Assembly (NCBI RefSeq): GCF_964204645.1
Contig: NC_134030.1
Location: 2,209,855 to 2,273,854, forward strand
Length of the DNA stretch: 64,000 bases
Reading direction: 5' to 3'
Source of the DNA: Tubulanus polymorphus
Lineage: Eukaryota > Nemertea > Palaeonemertea > Tubulaniformes > Tubulanidae
Part shown: in pieces, positions 46,259-59,680 of the stretch
Layout of the letters: every line of letters starts with the position of its first letter
How positions within the stretch are numbered: the first letter of the stretch is position 1
The notes under the pieces: model-generated
The model's database searches: none
What the model saw: only the letters and a program-made list of their open reading frames with translations
What the model was told of the DNA's origin: nothing
Position numbers and translations under genes: made by a program

Positions 46259-49170
46259 AAATTGTTCAGACAACTTCATATTCTATCAGTTTATAAAGAC
46301 AGCTCTCTCTCTGTCTATCTGTTGGTTTATATAGAGCTGAATATGTGTGAATTATTTACTTTTGAATATCTTAGAATTTGACGAGATCCACTTGAAAACT
46401 TGTACGTTAATATCAAGTACACTTCACTCTGCCATTTCACGGCTTCAGAAATCGGACCTCGGACTTTTACTAACGATAAGAATTTTTATTATGAGTTAAT
46501 TAAATAAAGTCCTACCTTCGTAACCTATTTCTACTGTTAATAGTCGCACACCTCGATCCAGTAAGCGTAAACACTTATGGCAGAGTTTGAAAAATATCTC
46601 TAAAACAAGTTTTTTTATAAATCGGAATTTTTTCCGGAATCGATACCCAATCAGTAGTGACGACTGAAACGCGGGTGCGCGGGTACCGCGGGTATCGGGA
46701 TCAGCTGACATACGACTCACAACTCGGGTGTCCTAATATTTACATGTAAATCAGAAGTGATTTCTACGATGTTTATTTTAACACAATCACCTTCAATGTC
46801 ACGTCTTTCTATAGACTTTAACTATTCTAACTATAATAGTGTATTATACGTGATAATTATATATTCTATAGGAAGATTTTAATTTCAATCAACGTTTTAC
46901 AAGCGGATCTAATTACAGTTTGACAGGTTTCTGTGAATTCATTCGTTTCCGTCACCGGTCCGTTAAATCTGTTCATTTCTCGATTAACTTGTTAAATCAC
47001 TTGTATAAAGCGATGTCAAACTCGGAAGAGAAATTCCAGATCTTCGAGATATTATTTCAAATTCGAGATAATCAAAAGAAGTGTGTTAGGAAGTTTTGGA
47101 CTGATCTTAGATAGCTTTGTCTCGATCTGAAGAACACCTTATTGAAAGTTTCTATTTTGGTTCAATCTGAATAAAGATCTGGCGTTTGTTGGGTAAATAA
47201 ATGGAGGAGCAAATACAGTTTACGGTCAAATTGAATTCATATATAGGTTTTCCTCTGATAACTGAAGTGTGACTATAAAGATCAGGAAAAATCTGCGAAG
47301 TCTGGCTCTTTTCTTAATAATCGAAGAAAGTTGGGGAATTTTAATTTTTGGAGTCTCGTTCTTGCTGGTGACGAACCTCTTAATAAGAAACAGCCTTTAT
47401 TGGGGATATCTTATAATTTAATCAGCAGATTTTTGGTCAAGCGTCGTGGAAAATATCATGGAATTTAGGATTTTGAGGCGAAATTATAATATTTGGCTGA
47501 GTTTCAACTTGACTCGACGTGTTTACAAACTTCATTTTGTGAAAGTTGATTTTTTTACAACTCGTTCAAACTTGGTATTTATTGGCACGAGAATGTCGCG
47601 TGTGTGTTTGCGTTTATAGAAAGAACACTTCTTTTCAATATTAATTCCTATTGACACAATCTACACAAGTAAAAACCGACTGGAACCCGTTTTACGCTGT
47701 TGTGATATTTATAGACGCCGGTTTGACAAATATAAAAACTGTTTTGTCGTTTTGTCGTGAATTCACCGAACACACTTCCCCTCATTGATTACCTACAGTA
47801 ATTTGAGATATCTTTTTTCCCCGAATAAAATAGCACTTAAAAGGATCAATATTTTGTCAGTTCTCAGTAAATATGTTATCTTCTGCATTTTCTTTATCAA
47901 AACATTTTATTTATATCGATTTCTTGGTATCACTTTTTGGCAGTTTTAACACTTATTCCAACTTAGTGTTTGTAATAATAATGAAAAAATCTGAAAGCAT
48001 TTTAATTAGTGTTGAAACAGTTTAGATAAAGTTCATTTATTTGTTGTTTTTTTTAATAAGAGAAATATTGAAAATGTTTTTCTTCATTATTGACAACTTT
48101 AAGTTCATCATAAAGTTCTATGATTTTCTTTTGTGCTATTTCAACACTAAAAACGGAACAGTTGTAGAAAGAAGCCATGTTCATAACATGGTGTAGAATT
48201 AAACAAGAAATTAGTCACTGTGAAGGTTTAACTGATTTTATTAGAAATTACAAGCTTTCATAACTATATTTCACTGCTGTTTACAGTATCTTCATCAGGG
48301 AATTAATGAGTAACAACACGTTATTCCAACTCGATTATGTTTACTATTATGAAATAATTCTATAACCTTGCAAGTTTAATAGACATGGCATTTTGTCACT
48401 AACTGCGAAATAAAAGTGATTTTGGACCGAGTTCAAAATGCGATTAATTAGTAAAAATTCCCCGGTTAAATCACTAGTTTTATTAAGCGCGGTACAGCAG
48501 GGGTTTAACATCAGGGGAAAGTGTGTGGAATTCTATTCAGAAAGTCGCGTGCGGAAGCCCCCTGCGAACGGAAGCCCCCCGCGAGCGTCAACCCTCTATT
48601 CATTCTTCACAAAAAACATTCTTACAGAAAAATATAATACTTAATTTTTCGCTGGGTGAATTCCGACTATAAATACAATACTCTGTCTGAAACGGTCTGA
48701 AAAGTTCAATGGCGCGTTTATTTTTATTGTCGTTTTTTTTTTCGAATGCAATCGTAGATTAATTGGTAGGATTATTGTCACACTGGTTCATACTGATAAT
48801 AACAGTGATAAACACTTAAAACTGACTTCAAATATCCGACGAATGTTATTGTTCAAATCTACGTGGTAATTTCTGCTTAATCCTGAGTCCTTCACTCCAT
48901 GTGTCTGTCGTGTCTTAAACTGTTTTGCCTCTAATTATTGCTGTGCTCTGACAATTTTGGGTGATACTAAGAATTTGTGACAACAAAAAACCATGTTAAC
49001 CTCGCCCGGGCTTATAAGGCTCCTGTTTACGAGGAAGACTCCATTTAACGTTTTATTAGCTTGATGTGTAAGATAAAAAGTTGTATAATTAATAAACAAC
49101 CTCAAAAATTTCAAATTTTCTTGTATCTTGAAGGACCAAAACTCGTCTAAACACAGCTTAATAACCCTTA
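46259..49170. other. non-coding, with isolated repeat copies
   Basis: No gene supported. A diverged single copy of the 105-bp array element lies at 47330-47420. At 48220-48310 there is a segment with ttattagaaattacaagctt and tatcttcatcaggg, related to 30665. A minus-strand frame at 46496-46720 and a plus-strand frame at 48438-48644 lack support. Confidence 0.45.
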
Positions 49171-49179
49171 ACCCTTGGG

Positions 49180-49370
49180 TTAATCCTCATTACATAACTC
49201 TAGCCCCCAGCGGGATTTGAACCTGGACCTCTTATTTTCAAATCCTTTGCCCTAACCACTAGACCATCCGTGCTTTGATAATTATCAAGGTCTCGAAGTT
49301 TGTCCAGTCAGTGTTGGTGACCAGTTGGCTGTGGTGACCAGTCAGCTGTGGTAACTAGGGCTCTATTCAC
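49180..49370 (-). mobile_element. tRNA-derived SINE copy 2
   Basis: Minus strand: gatggtctagtggttaggg (A box), anticodon-arm-like gatttgaaaat, and ccaggttcaaatcccg (B box), preceded by a module with gtcaccaacactgac. Confidence 0.75.
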
Positions 49371-50504
49371 TAACAATACGCTAAATGTATAGGAAACTAG
49401 TGTGTTGAAGGTTGAACCAAAAATATTCTAAACTAATGCAAAAACTGCTGCAATGTCGCTTCATAATTACAGAGGTCATTCATGAGTAATTTCTGGAAAT
49501 TGATGTTTAGTGTTTATAGTTTATAGTGTGAGGTAGTAATATATAGTGACTTGTAGTCGGTTCACTTCAGTTAGAGAGAGACTTCAGCAGCAGAGTCACA
49601 TAGAAACAATAACTATCACCTCATAAAACACCCTGTATATATAGCAGTTTGAACCCAGTCGCGATACAACAACAAGCGCATGCTCCCATCTCTGGTGCCC
49701 TTTTCAAAAACAATAGCAATTTTTCTTGAGTGCCTGGAAGTTGCATTGAAATGCACTGACATTTCCAAGATTTTCCAGAACCCAATTTTGGCTTCTGCAT
49801 AGACACTTGTACCATTTTCATTACTTTTTTTGCTCCCATCGAAGTCTGCCCCTTGAATTCACCCCTGAAGCCTAGTACACACACACTCCAGTTAGAATAA
49901 AGTCAAATAAATGTTTTTTTTATATAATTGATATTAGTGGGAGAAATGCTTTTAGAAATCAAGTAAAGACTCGACTGATATCCATATAGTTCAATACAAT
50001 AAAACATTCAATGTCAAGATGTGTTCATTCACATATCAGAAAATGTTACCGGTATTTGAACGAATGCATTTGTTATTTTAAATAAAATCAGTCTTTATGA
50101 CATAGATTCATTACTAACTATTCAAGCCAAAATTTGTCTACTGATAAATCAAATTCTACAAGAAATAAACCTGAACATATTTCCTATATTTTATATCTCC
50201 TCTTACCATCATTGACATTCATCCATTGTCACTTTCCTATTTCTCAATAGTTTCTACTTGAAATGTCTGGCAATTTCGTATCCGATAAACTTCCATCTCG
50301 TCAGTGTATACATATGACATATGTAATGTCAAATATTGGTTCATATATGAAAATACTTGAGACCAGAGAAATCTACGTAACATTGAGTTGATTATTTGAC
50401 TAAACCATGGACTCTTAAGACTCTTAGAGTCCATGACTAAACTACGGGTGAAACATGTCAATAAATACAGTGGAAGTTGCCTTGAGTCTTTGTATAAGGG
50501 ATGA

Positions 50505-51150
50505 TCATCATTTTGATGACTTACCCAAATGACTTACACTTAGTAGATTGACTGTTATCCAAAAGACTTAGTAAGTTGAGTTAGAAATACAATTGGAGAC
50601 TCAAAAATAGAAACGACTTTAGTAATGTGATGATTTACCCTAATGATGTCTTCTTACGCTTAGTAAATTGAATTAGAAATACAAATTAGGACTCAAAAAC
50701 GGCGATGACTTCGGTGAGCTTGACTGTATGAATGCTATGCCGAATGTAGGAATAACTGTATAATTTTAGGATACATTCCTGAATGATAATTAAACCGTTC
50801 CGTAATTAGAGATAGATATGAATGAGTGTCCTTTACATTCAGGTCAGAGATCACATGCGTTTTACTAGACTATACTATATATACCTCTATTGACATACAG
50901 TAAAATCTAGTAAATCATCTGAGTTTGAAACTGGAACACATCATAAAAATCTGAAATTGTTGTTTGGATATAAAGGCTAAAAATTGTGCGATGTTTTTGT
51001 TAAAATCGTCACGATTTTGATGTTATCTGTAAAGTTTTAGCGTAAAATCTCACATTAGGAGTGAAAAATAGAGTCCGGAATGTTTTAGTGAGCTAGAAGT
51101 TTATTCTACCAGCTAGGAAACATTTCAGACTCTTATTTTTCATTCTGATT
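50505..51150. repeat. inverted dispersed repeats
   Basis: 50505-50720 carries tandem, inverted copies of the 39149 element (cttacgcttagtaaattg). 51040-51150 is a hairpin made of two inverted copies of the gagtctgaaatgtttcc end of the 72-bp-array element. The rest of 49371-52380 shows no gene. Confidence 0.65.
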
Positions 51151-52380
51151 GTGGTACTCTAGTTTACACCGCAGACTCCACGGTGTTTCCTTTCATTGCG
51201 ATACATTCATATTTCTGAGGAGAATGATTCATCTGAGGATTGGTTTTGAGACGATGAATGCGGTTTTTACCATCATCATCATCGTTTATGAATTGAAAAA
51301 TTCCGATATATTTTTACTCATCTCTCAGTCCTCACACTGTACACAACCCACACCTACACAACTATCACCTATCTCTACACTGTAAACTGATGTTTCATAG
51401 TAACATTGATTGTTAGGAGGGAATTTTTAAGTAAGGCATTTGTTTTTGAAGTGCTCTTGAAATTGAACACATGGTTAGTTTAATTATCGGATCGTATCTC
51501 TCGAGCACAGGTGGCTCATATCACATACCGTTTTCACATGTGGATATGGCCCCTCGTTTAATTGTGTAGATAGTAGCGGAACTTTCTGAATAGGGCGGGT
51601 AATGATTATAGTTGTAGTTTATAACTGAAGGTGGCGGCACCTCATAGATCGCTAGTCGTCCGTGTAGTGATGACTTCTTTTTCTTTTGTTTTATCTTGTT
51701 TTACGTTCGGAACTTGTTTCCCGAGACGAACCTGATCGGATTGTTCGTATGACCTCACATCCTGACCACGGCTGCTGAAATGTTGTCCACTGACACAGTG
51801 TAAGCAGCAGCAGGACTCGAACCCGCTTGTCCCTGAGCACTGATAGTGAATGCTACAGCTGGACTAGAACCCGCTTGTCCCTGAGCACTGATAGTGAATG
51901 CTACAGCATCACTCCTCACACCACTGTCTGAGTTACTGAGGCAGCTTTCTGAAAAATTTGTCTGATTTCTGAAAACTCTTTGATGCCTTCTGGCAATTTC
52001 ATCCTCTTCATAGAAAATTTGTTTGCAGTTGCAAACCTTTGTGACTTGATATGATTTTATTTTTGTAAATAAAAGTTTTAAGAAATGGATGAATACCTCT
52101 TGTGGGACAGACGTGTTTGAGGTGGTTAACTATCTAGATGTTTGTAATCAGTAATCCCGAATGTTGGCAGAAAATCGAAGGGTTGATATTGAATCGAAGG
52201 TCGATTTTATAGAATTATTTTGCCTAAATTTTTGCATGTTGCTTTTATATGATATATCAGATGCTTTTAAAATGCTAATCGGTTTCTTATTTTATTTTTC
52301 CATCTACAGAAGCAAAGACTGGTGCAGGTATAGTCCGCTTTTTATAATTATCTAAATGTTGTGTCTCGTTAAAACCGAGG

Positions 52381-53160
52381 ATTGAGTTCCACAGTTTCCT
52401 GGTTAAAGTTGAATCTATCAAAGTTAAAATCAGTTGATTTCCAATGTTTTTTTAACTCTATAGATTCAAATAAAACTGTAGAACTTGCTCCAGAATAATA
52501 TTCTAGATTTTACTAATATCCATTCTCATTTTCCTATTTTCAAACTCGATGTATGATAAATTGATTATTTTTCCCCACTTTTGTTAAGTTGGCTGGCAGC
52601 AATCTCTTTATTTTCAGTATTTCAATCCAATGCTTTCCCTTCATGTATAACCTCCACCTGAAACTCAGTTTCACAGTCTGTGGCTAGTTCGACTCTAATT
52701 ACAAAGATTAATTTATTTTTTAATGTTCGAGTCAAATTCTAACTCACAAAACTGTTGAACTGAGTCGACATGTTTTAATGTTTGTTTTATTTACACATTT
52801 TTATATTTATTTATATCAATGAATGTGTATATAGTATATACGACTTGTGACTTCAAAATTTTGATTTCTGTTTTGTTAAAAATGTATTGTTTGTCCATGT
52901 ATTCCACAGTTCAGAATCCAGTTCCACAGTTCTGGATCCAGTTCCACAGTTCTGGATCCAGTTCCGCAGTTCTGGATCCAGTTCCACAGTTCTGGATCCA
53001 GTTCCACAGTTCTGGATCCAGTTCCACAGTTCTGGATCCAGTTCCACAATTCTGGATCCAGTTCTGCTGTTCTAAGTAGAGATTTGACTTTTGAGTTAAA
53101 ATATTGAAAATGAACTAATCTCAACAAGAGTCAAACCAACAGCTCTGGAACTGGATCCGG
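52381..53160. repeat. hairpin-family copies and a 20-bp array derived from their terminus
   Basis: Hairpin-family copies lie at about 52381-52492 and 52667-52771. From about 52903 to 53065 the 20-bp unit ttctggatccagttccacag is repeated eight times, then follows the remaining end of an element (53080-53160, ending ctctggaactggatcc). The array unit is the terminus of the hairpin family. Confidence 0.9.
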
Positions 53161-54690
53161 AAACATGAATTATTTGCAAGCAAGTGGATACAGCGAACAG
53201 TTTCAAACAAAAATCTATATTTGAATATTTGAAAATGTTTTCCGCTGTTTAATTTGTGTTTATCACGAAATATTGAAATCCGTTTCAAACATTTTTTTCG
53301 GTTTCGTTTTTAAAGAAAACAACAAAAACGACACGAATAGTAAAACTGTACATGAGAAACCACAAACTGGCGCCAGTACTAATAAAGGTAACGCGTGAAA
53401 GATTCATTAGAGACAAATTGAAATTGAAGGTGGTTTGTTGTGTTGCAGTTACCTCTTTTGCTTCTTTCCTTGATGAAGTCTATAACTACGGTTTTAGTTA
53501 TAGACGATTCAAGTGTTTTAGCCGGCTGTCAATCATTTCTTTAAATCCCGCCACCTTTTTTATTTAAAACTGAAACCTTAAAACTATTTCAAATAACTGA
53601 TGATGTAGAATCCCACGATAAGATAGAAAAACGAGTTTGAAATGTTTCCTGATCGGCTAAAAATGGTTGATTCAACGTTTCAATTTCATCCTCATAGCAA
53701 TTAGAGTGGTCTCTTAGGATACAAGATCCTCTATTTAAACAGTATCCCGCCGCGTCATATTTGGTTTGCCAGTTTGTCAGTTTGCCTTTGATTTATGTTT
53801 TTAATCAAGAAAACGCCGGAAAGAATTAGATCAAACATTTTCCAATGGTGAAATCTATGAAAATTAGTTCCCTCGCGATACTGCAGAAATCAAGCCGTGA
53901 ATAGCCTTGAAGGAATACCTTGTTTTCCTTTCTTTTTGTGGAACCTTCTATATCATCATAACAACATGGACTCAGAGAATTGGTTAACCCAGGCCAGGGT
54001 TACCCCGGTCCTGGGTTACCCTGGTCCTGGGGCTGGATTATCCCACCCCTGGTTTGGTATTTTAATGATTGACAGTATTTTTACGCAGTTAGTAGTTTAA
54101 CACATTGATAAACTCCTCGGTTTTCGAGCCGGTGTCTGATTCGACGTAGTTCAAACGAATCATTCAGATATTTTTTTCAGGTTTTGGGTTTAGTTTTTTT
54201 TTCAGTTATAAACCGTTGTTGTTTTAAGTGTTGTACGTTTACTGTTTTATTAGTCAGTAGTTAGATAGTGTTTACAGTATTCATGTGTTTTCATATTCAA
54301 TTAATCCCTGGTTCATTCAAGTTTCATGTAAACCAGCGATACAACCACGTAATCTTTCAATCCTTTCGTTTCATTTTCGATGCGGGATTACGACTTTTGT
54401 CGAATACTTTTCTTTTATTGCTTTAGTAGAGAAAATATATCGGTATTATTGGTGGGCTTGTGTAATCAAATTCAGGTCGTTAAAGTTTATTATCACGAGG
54501 CTAGATTCGATGATTTGTATAGAATAATAGCGTATAGGTGAATAGGTCAAGTCTAGAGTCCTTCTCATTGCTATAACTGGTTCCGAAACTAGTTGATTGA
54601 ACCATGGACTCTTGAACGCAGCGCGTCGTCTATTGCATACAGGCAGTAGGAAGAAGCAGCTGTTGTGTGTGTGGTGTGTGTATATCCAAT
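53161..54690. other. non-coding, upstream of the small membrane protein gene
   Basis: At 53630-53705 there is a diverged copy of the gtctgaaatgtttcc / gttcaacgtttc element. A short tandem of gttaccc(t/c)ggtcctgg occurs at 53985-54045. No exon recognised. The promoter of the following gene should lie at the right end; no TATA box is evident. Confidence 0.45.
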
Positions 54691-54796
54691 ATGTCGATGA
54701 TGGGATTCACACGGTTTTCATTCCGCTCGTCCGCGATGCTTCTAAATTCTCTACTCGTAGCCGCCGTGTTCGCGACCGTTCTCGCTCAGGATGATG
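54691..54796 (+). CDS. signal-peptide exon
   Basis: ATGs at 54691, 54697 and 54700 are in frame; the first is taken as the start. Donor gtatga, phase 1. Confidence 0.72.
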
Positions 54797-56416
54797 GTAT
54801 GAATTTTATACGGCGTCGATTTCGTGTTAATTAAGGGACGAATTAGATTTGAATTTCTAGACGGATTTATAGGATTTATATATCTGTGCGAGTGTGATGA
54901 TCACATGGGACTAAAGTAGTAGTTAGTCTACGGATTATGCAGTCCACCATGTATATGTGTAGCCTATGCTTGAATGTAGATTTTGTTAGCGATATTCAGT
55001 TATTCCGGATGGAGTGGACGGAGTCGTTAGTGTATGGAATGATGAATCAAATCGTTGGACGATAAAGACTGCTTCACACGTGTGTGCGTGTTTAAATTGT
55101 GTGAAATAATGAGGGCATGTGGGAGGGAGAGGAGGGAGGGAGGGGGGAGGGAGGGGGAGGAGATCATTAACCGTATCACTAAAACCAAAAATACATTAAG
55201 ATAGACGTAAATCCTCTTTATGTATTTTTGCTAAAACCTAACATCATTTCATAGAATGAATTTTCATTCTAAGTCTGAGATGAAATATGTTTTTTGGACG
55301 ATGGTCGAGAGTTTAGTTTCAATAGTCTTTTTCCATATTTCATATTAGATCTAGTTATCAAAATCTCGTTAGAACAATAGATTTATATCACGTCAATCAT
55401 GGGTCATCGTTTCAGTTGGGTTTATATTCTCTTTGAGGCACACATTGCACACTGTAACATGCTGATGTATATATATATGTATTGAATTTGGCTGATGGGA
55501 TTTAGAGTTTGATTGAATGAATTTGGTTGTGGGTCGCACACAAATTACTGATCGTCCGGTTCTGGCGGTGTATTGGAACAGCTCTAATCTAATTACATTG
55601 ATTTATATATCGAATTCTAATCAAAGAGGTTACGATAACCTCTCTCAGTGACCTCTTCACGAGGCTGTTGGAGGTCGGTCGTAATTGCCTCGCCGGTGCT
55701 AATTGCTTCCATAATCAAAAACCTAATTGACAAAAGGTACCAAGAGATTTTCAGATACGATACCATAAAACTCATTTAAAAGTAATCAAAATATACTTAA
55801 GTCGTTAAGTGTTAATAATGACTTAATTGATGAAGTCGTTTAAGTCATCTCTATTTTTGAGTCCCAATTTGCAATTCAATTAGATAAGCATAAGTCGTAA
55901 TTTGGATAAGTTGCCAATATATCGACCATCCCCTACTCTTACTAGGATGACTTGGATGAGTTTGGCTGTAAGGATTAATAATTTCGCTCCTATTTTCTGA
56001 ATTCGTTAACATCGAAAAACTCTTGGTAGCTCCGTAGAATTGACTGACTCGGTTGCAAAGTTTACGTGAACGTCCGGAATATTTTTGAAAAGAAAATTCA
56101 TGATAATTTATGTAAATTTATGAAAATATATGTAAATTTCGCAACCAGTCTTTAGACGAATCAATCCTAACCTCATTGGACACTAACCCCGGCTTTTTTC
56201 TGCCTCTTGTTATTTGTAGGTACCGGTGGAAGTTCTTCACCTCACAACCAGGCGGCGCCACTAACGAGCCCCGAGATCGCCGGTATCGCGATCGGTGCCG
56301 CGGCCGCCGTCGCGCTCTTACTCATCGGGTTAGTCATCTTCTTACGTAACAAACGCGTTCAAAACGAAAATAACGGACAAAAGGAGGCGCTGGCCGAAAA
56401 AGCGCAGGACGTGTGA
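54691..56416 (+). CDS. small type I membrane protein, two exons, 100 residues
   Basis: Exons 54691-54796 and 56220-56416 (303 nt, phase 1). The first encodes a signal peptide with hydrophobic core NSLLVAAVFATVLA and a likely cut before QDD. The second encodes a short Ser/Pro-rich stalk of about 20 residues, a 23-residue membrane span (IAGIAIGAAAAVALLLIGLV), a basic RNKR stop-transfer, and a 20-residue tail rich in E, K and Q, ending before TGA at 56414-56416. There is no ITAM, ITIM or Cys for a partner disulfide. I do not recognise the family. Each exon might also serve other transcripts: 54691 could join the 62619 exon, and 30592 could join the 56220 exon, all in phase 1. Confidence 0.7.
55119..55162 (+). 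other. G-rich tract with G-quadruplex potential
   Basis: More than six runs of three or more G separated by single A or GA, on the coding strand of the intron 54797-56219. The rest of that intron is AT-rich with a copy of the 39149 dispersed element (55800-55935). Confidence 0.7.
56220..56416 (+). CDS. membrane-span and terminal exon
   Basis: Acceptor ttatttgtag, entered in phase 1. CpG-rich coding DNA in AT-rich surroundings, ending in TGA, with a 3' UTR that stays CpG-rich to the poly(A) signal at 56905. Confidence 0.83.
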
Positions 56417-56904
56417 AAGAAGAACATCGACGCGAAAACAAAAATCCCGACCAACTTTTTACAAACGATTAAAAAAAAACACCTTGCGTTAATTTACACG
56501 TTTTAAAACACGTAGAATATTCGTGATGATCTGAGAAAAAATCTTGATACCGAAATGTGGAATTTCGTCGCTGTAAATCGCGACGGCGTTAATTTAGAAA
56601 TGTTCTCATCGCTCGGACGATGAATACTGCGAGATCGATATTTTACGAGATTGTTTTATCTCTGTTTTCATTCCATTTTTTAAAAATGAAGACGACAAGA
56701 AACTCTCGGATGGTAACGAACGACGGAGACTTATTTTAAAACGCGCGAAGAAGGATTCGGTCGTCTCTAGCGTTCAGTCAGATATGTACTCTTATTAATC
56801 AGTGGTCGTCTGTTAAAGGGGGTTTAAATGCGACGAGGCCCGCGATCAGTGATCATCGAACCCCCCGTTTTAAGTTTTGATTTTGTATACAACGCAAATA
56901 TGTA

Positions 56905-56910
56905 AATAAA
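56905..56910 (+). terminator. polyadenylation signal of the small membrane protein gene
   Basis: AATAAA about 490 bases after the stop, followed by T- and G-rich sequence. It is the first AATAAA after the stop. Confidence 0.7.
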
Positions 56911-57194
56911 TCTTTCTTGAGAAATTTTACACAAAGATTGATCGAGTATCTTCGTCATCAAATGTTTATTCTTACGTTTTCGATCAGCATTTTGGTTTAG
57001 AGGAGAATTCTCTACTGATCCGCCTTCAGTCTCTATCTCTCTCGTTAGACGCACCTCTGATTAATATATCTAATTAATAATTAACGTTATCTAATTAATC
57101 TTGATTGTTTAATTATCAAGCTTTTGCAAGTGGAGAAACAGTGTTAGTCTGTCCCGGGATGATAGAGGTTTTAAGTTAGAGAAGACTACACTCA

Positions 57195-57385
57195 AGTCAG
57201 AAACAACAGTTTAACTCAGAGATAACTGTTTAACTCAGAGATAACTGTTTAACCCAGAGATAACTGTTTAACTCAGAGATAACTGTTTGACTCAGAGATA
57301 ACTGTTTAACTCAGAGATAACTGTTTAACTCAGAGATAACTGTTAAACTCAGAAACAACAGTATAACTTAGAAAAAACAGTTTAA
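57195..57385. repeat. 19-bp minisatellite, about 9 copies
   Basis: Unit gataactgtttaactcaga. The unit resembles the central agttaactcagag part of the hairpin family. The remainder of 56911-58400 holds a short (TA)n at 58257 and no gene. Confidence 0.9.
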
Positions 57386-58410
57386 TTGAGAGATAACTCG
57401 GAAGATAATCTGAATAATCATCACAAGTTTTCACGGTGAAAAGAGATCCAACTTGGGCAGAATCTACTTAACTGCTTAGCTCAGATATCGCTTGCAAGTT
57501 AAGACAAATTTTGTCCTAAAAGACCTCACCCGGGATTTACTAACACTGCTTTAAGACACAGGCCAGGTTACGCACTTAACAAGGTAAACCTCATGAATCA
57601 ATGATTAATCTTTGCTTTCATTCTTAATTCATAATTCTTTAATCGAATCTAATTCCCCCTTGCATTCGAAAAAAATAAGAATTGATTCAAGTTCTCTGTG
57701 GAAAGGAGTCGTGGAAAAGTATCCGTTTTTAAGCGAATGATAAGGATTTGAAGAGGTTTATCTCATTGGCTGCTGATCTGAGGAATGTTCACACTATTTA
57801 ACACCAGATTTCAAACAGTAGTAAACTCTACTTTACTCGGTGGTATAGTATTAGTAATGTATTTTCTCATACACCACAACATCTAGAATATAATCTTTGC
57901 ACTCTATATAAAATGAGGCATGTTTATTATTATATAGATGGAATAATGAGGTTTCTGAATGTACAATTACAAGTTATTACCAATGGGATATAGTCGGTGT
58001 ACCGAGAGTTAGGAGGAGTTCTTACTTGGTAAAAGTCGCTGAATTTTACTCAAAATCTTTTCCCTTTAAAGCAATTGATGCTAACGCCACCGAGTGACGT
58101 ACAGTTTACTGTCTACTGCAAGTTCTATGATATTCTCTTGATCTTCATGCTCTGCTTTAGAGATGATTGTAATCGACACATTCACTGACAGTAGCAACTG
58201 TCATTAAACTCAGAATTATTAGGAAGAAATGAATTTCGTTCATTGATTGAAATTAATATATATATATATATATATATTTTAGGCGTTGATGTTTTAGTGT
58301 TTTAGTATCGAGACCGGATTTCAATGGCTGCATTTGAAGAATCTGAGAATTTTATTCGAAGTTATTGAGTCTCAGTAAATCTCATGAATCTAGTGAATCA
58401 GTCATCTGGA

Positions 58411-58503
58411 TCTGGTTCCACAGTTGTGAGTTAATTTCAGTTAGAATTAGTCTGTTTTCAATAAGTTGAATGTTTACCCACAACCGTCGAACTGGTTGCA
58501 GAA
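58411..58503. mobile_element. hairpin-family copy (GGTTCCACAG)
   Basis: Left end tctggttccacagttgtgag, right end acaaccgtcgaactgg, with attagtctgttttcaataag in the middle. Confidence 0.65.
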
Positions 58504-59485
58504 TCGTACGGTCTCAGTGTCTTGTAGTTTTCAATGTTTTGTCGGTTTAGATTTTGGGATTTTGCAATTATTTTACCGCCTATTATTTGTTCATTTAAAA
58601 ATGCATTTTCTATTTTAACGAAAAAATATGAAAGTTTCTTTAACGCGATGTAAATACGTTATCTTTAAAAGAAAACTAGAAAATTCTAGAATTGCTTTAT
58701 CAATTTTTCAAATGAAAAAACTTGATTAATATTTCTATAAGATTGATAATAAAAGATTTGATTTTCAGTTAACTCGTAATATTTGAATATTTGAAATTAA
58801 CTGTCGTCATATTCAACGCAAAAACAATCGCAAACAGATCCAAAATATGCGGTCACAAGACTTCGTACTTAGCGTTAGAATGGGGTACGGTGATGCCGCC
58901 TATCCCACCAGATGGCGTAACGAGACTCGGTCTTATGTTGTCAACGTTAGTTCATTATCGAAATCAACTTTGAACGCATCAGCGTTGAAATTCCCCCATT
59001 CAATTCCAAAGTCGTCTCTAGCATAGGATAGAATAATTTCATCAATTTGGCTACTGTATTTAGAAATCTGTGGTTCCCGGTTTTTGTAGACAGGGTTTTT
59101 ATGGGGTTCCAATCAAAATTGGGATAATGTTATTAGCGTAGAAATATTACCCCCAGTCTTTAGTCTTATTATTAAAATGAAGAATCAGTTTTTTTCTGAT
59201 GAGAGTACTTGGTTAGCTCAATGTAGTTTGTAAGTTTCGTTTGCTCAGCTCAGTTGAAGTCATCCACGCGGCGAACCATGACATGGTCTGTATGTGTATT
59301 TTGCGTAGGTTTTCACTATGGAATCTGTGAGGAATTATCGACCATCCAAGCCGGACTTGTAGCCAGGTTTCAGGGCCAAAAAAGCACATATTTACGGCAA
59401 TTTTCATGGGTAAAAAATTGAAAGACTTGTGATTAGGTATCGGAAAAAGATTTATGCTTTCAATTCTTTACCCATGAAACTTGCT
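58504..59485. other. non-coding
   Basis: No gene recognised. The patch 58800-58990 is richer in CpG and briefly open, but has no splice or family support. Confidence 0.4.
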
Positions 59486-59489
59486 TCAT

Positions 59490-59680
59490 AACCCTAACCC
59501 TAATGTCAGTCCCTCCCGGGATTTGATCCTGGGTCTCTCTCTTTGGAAGCCAGTGTGCTAACCACTAGACCATTGAGCTCTAGTGAAATAAGTTGTTAGT
59601 AAGTTTGTCTGGTCAGTGTTGATGACCATTAATCCATGGTGACCAGTCAGGTGTGTCGACTGATTGTCCTACTCACTAAC
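59490..59680 (-). mobile_element. tRNA-derived SINE copy 3
   Basis: Minus strand: caatggtctagtggttagca (A box), ggcttccaaag, and ccaggatcaaatcccgg (B box), preceded by a module with gtcatcaacactgaccag shared with the other two copies. Confidence 0.75.

Noticed and set aside
45584-46279. Minus-strand frames with repeated PTDQSFLDVQG-type peptides
   Set aside because: Products of the 34-bp minisatellite, without splice sites, start context or unique sequence.
52819-53127. Repetitive frames on both strands (VLDPVPQFW type and its reverse)
   Set aside because: Translations of the 20-bp array derived from a hairpin element terminus.
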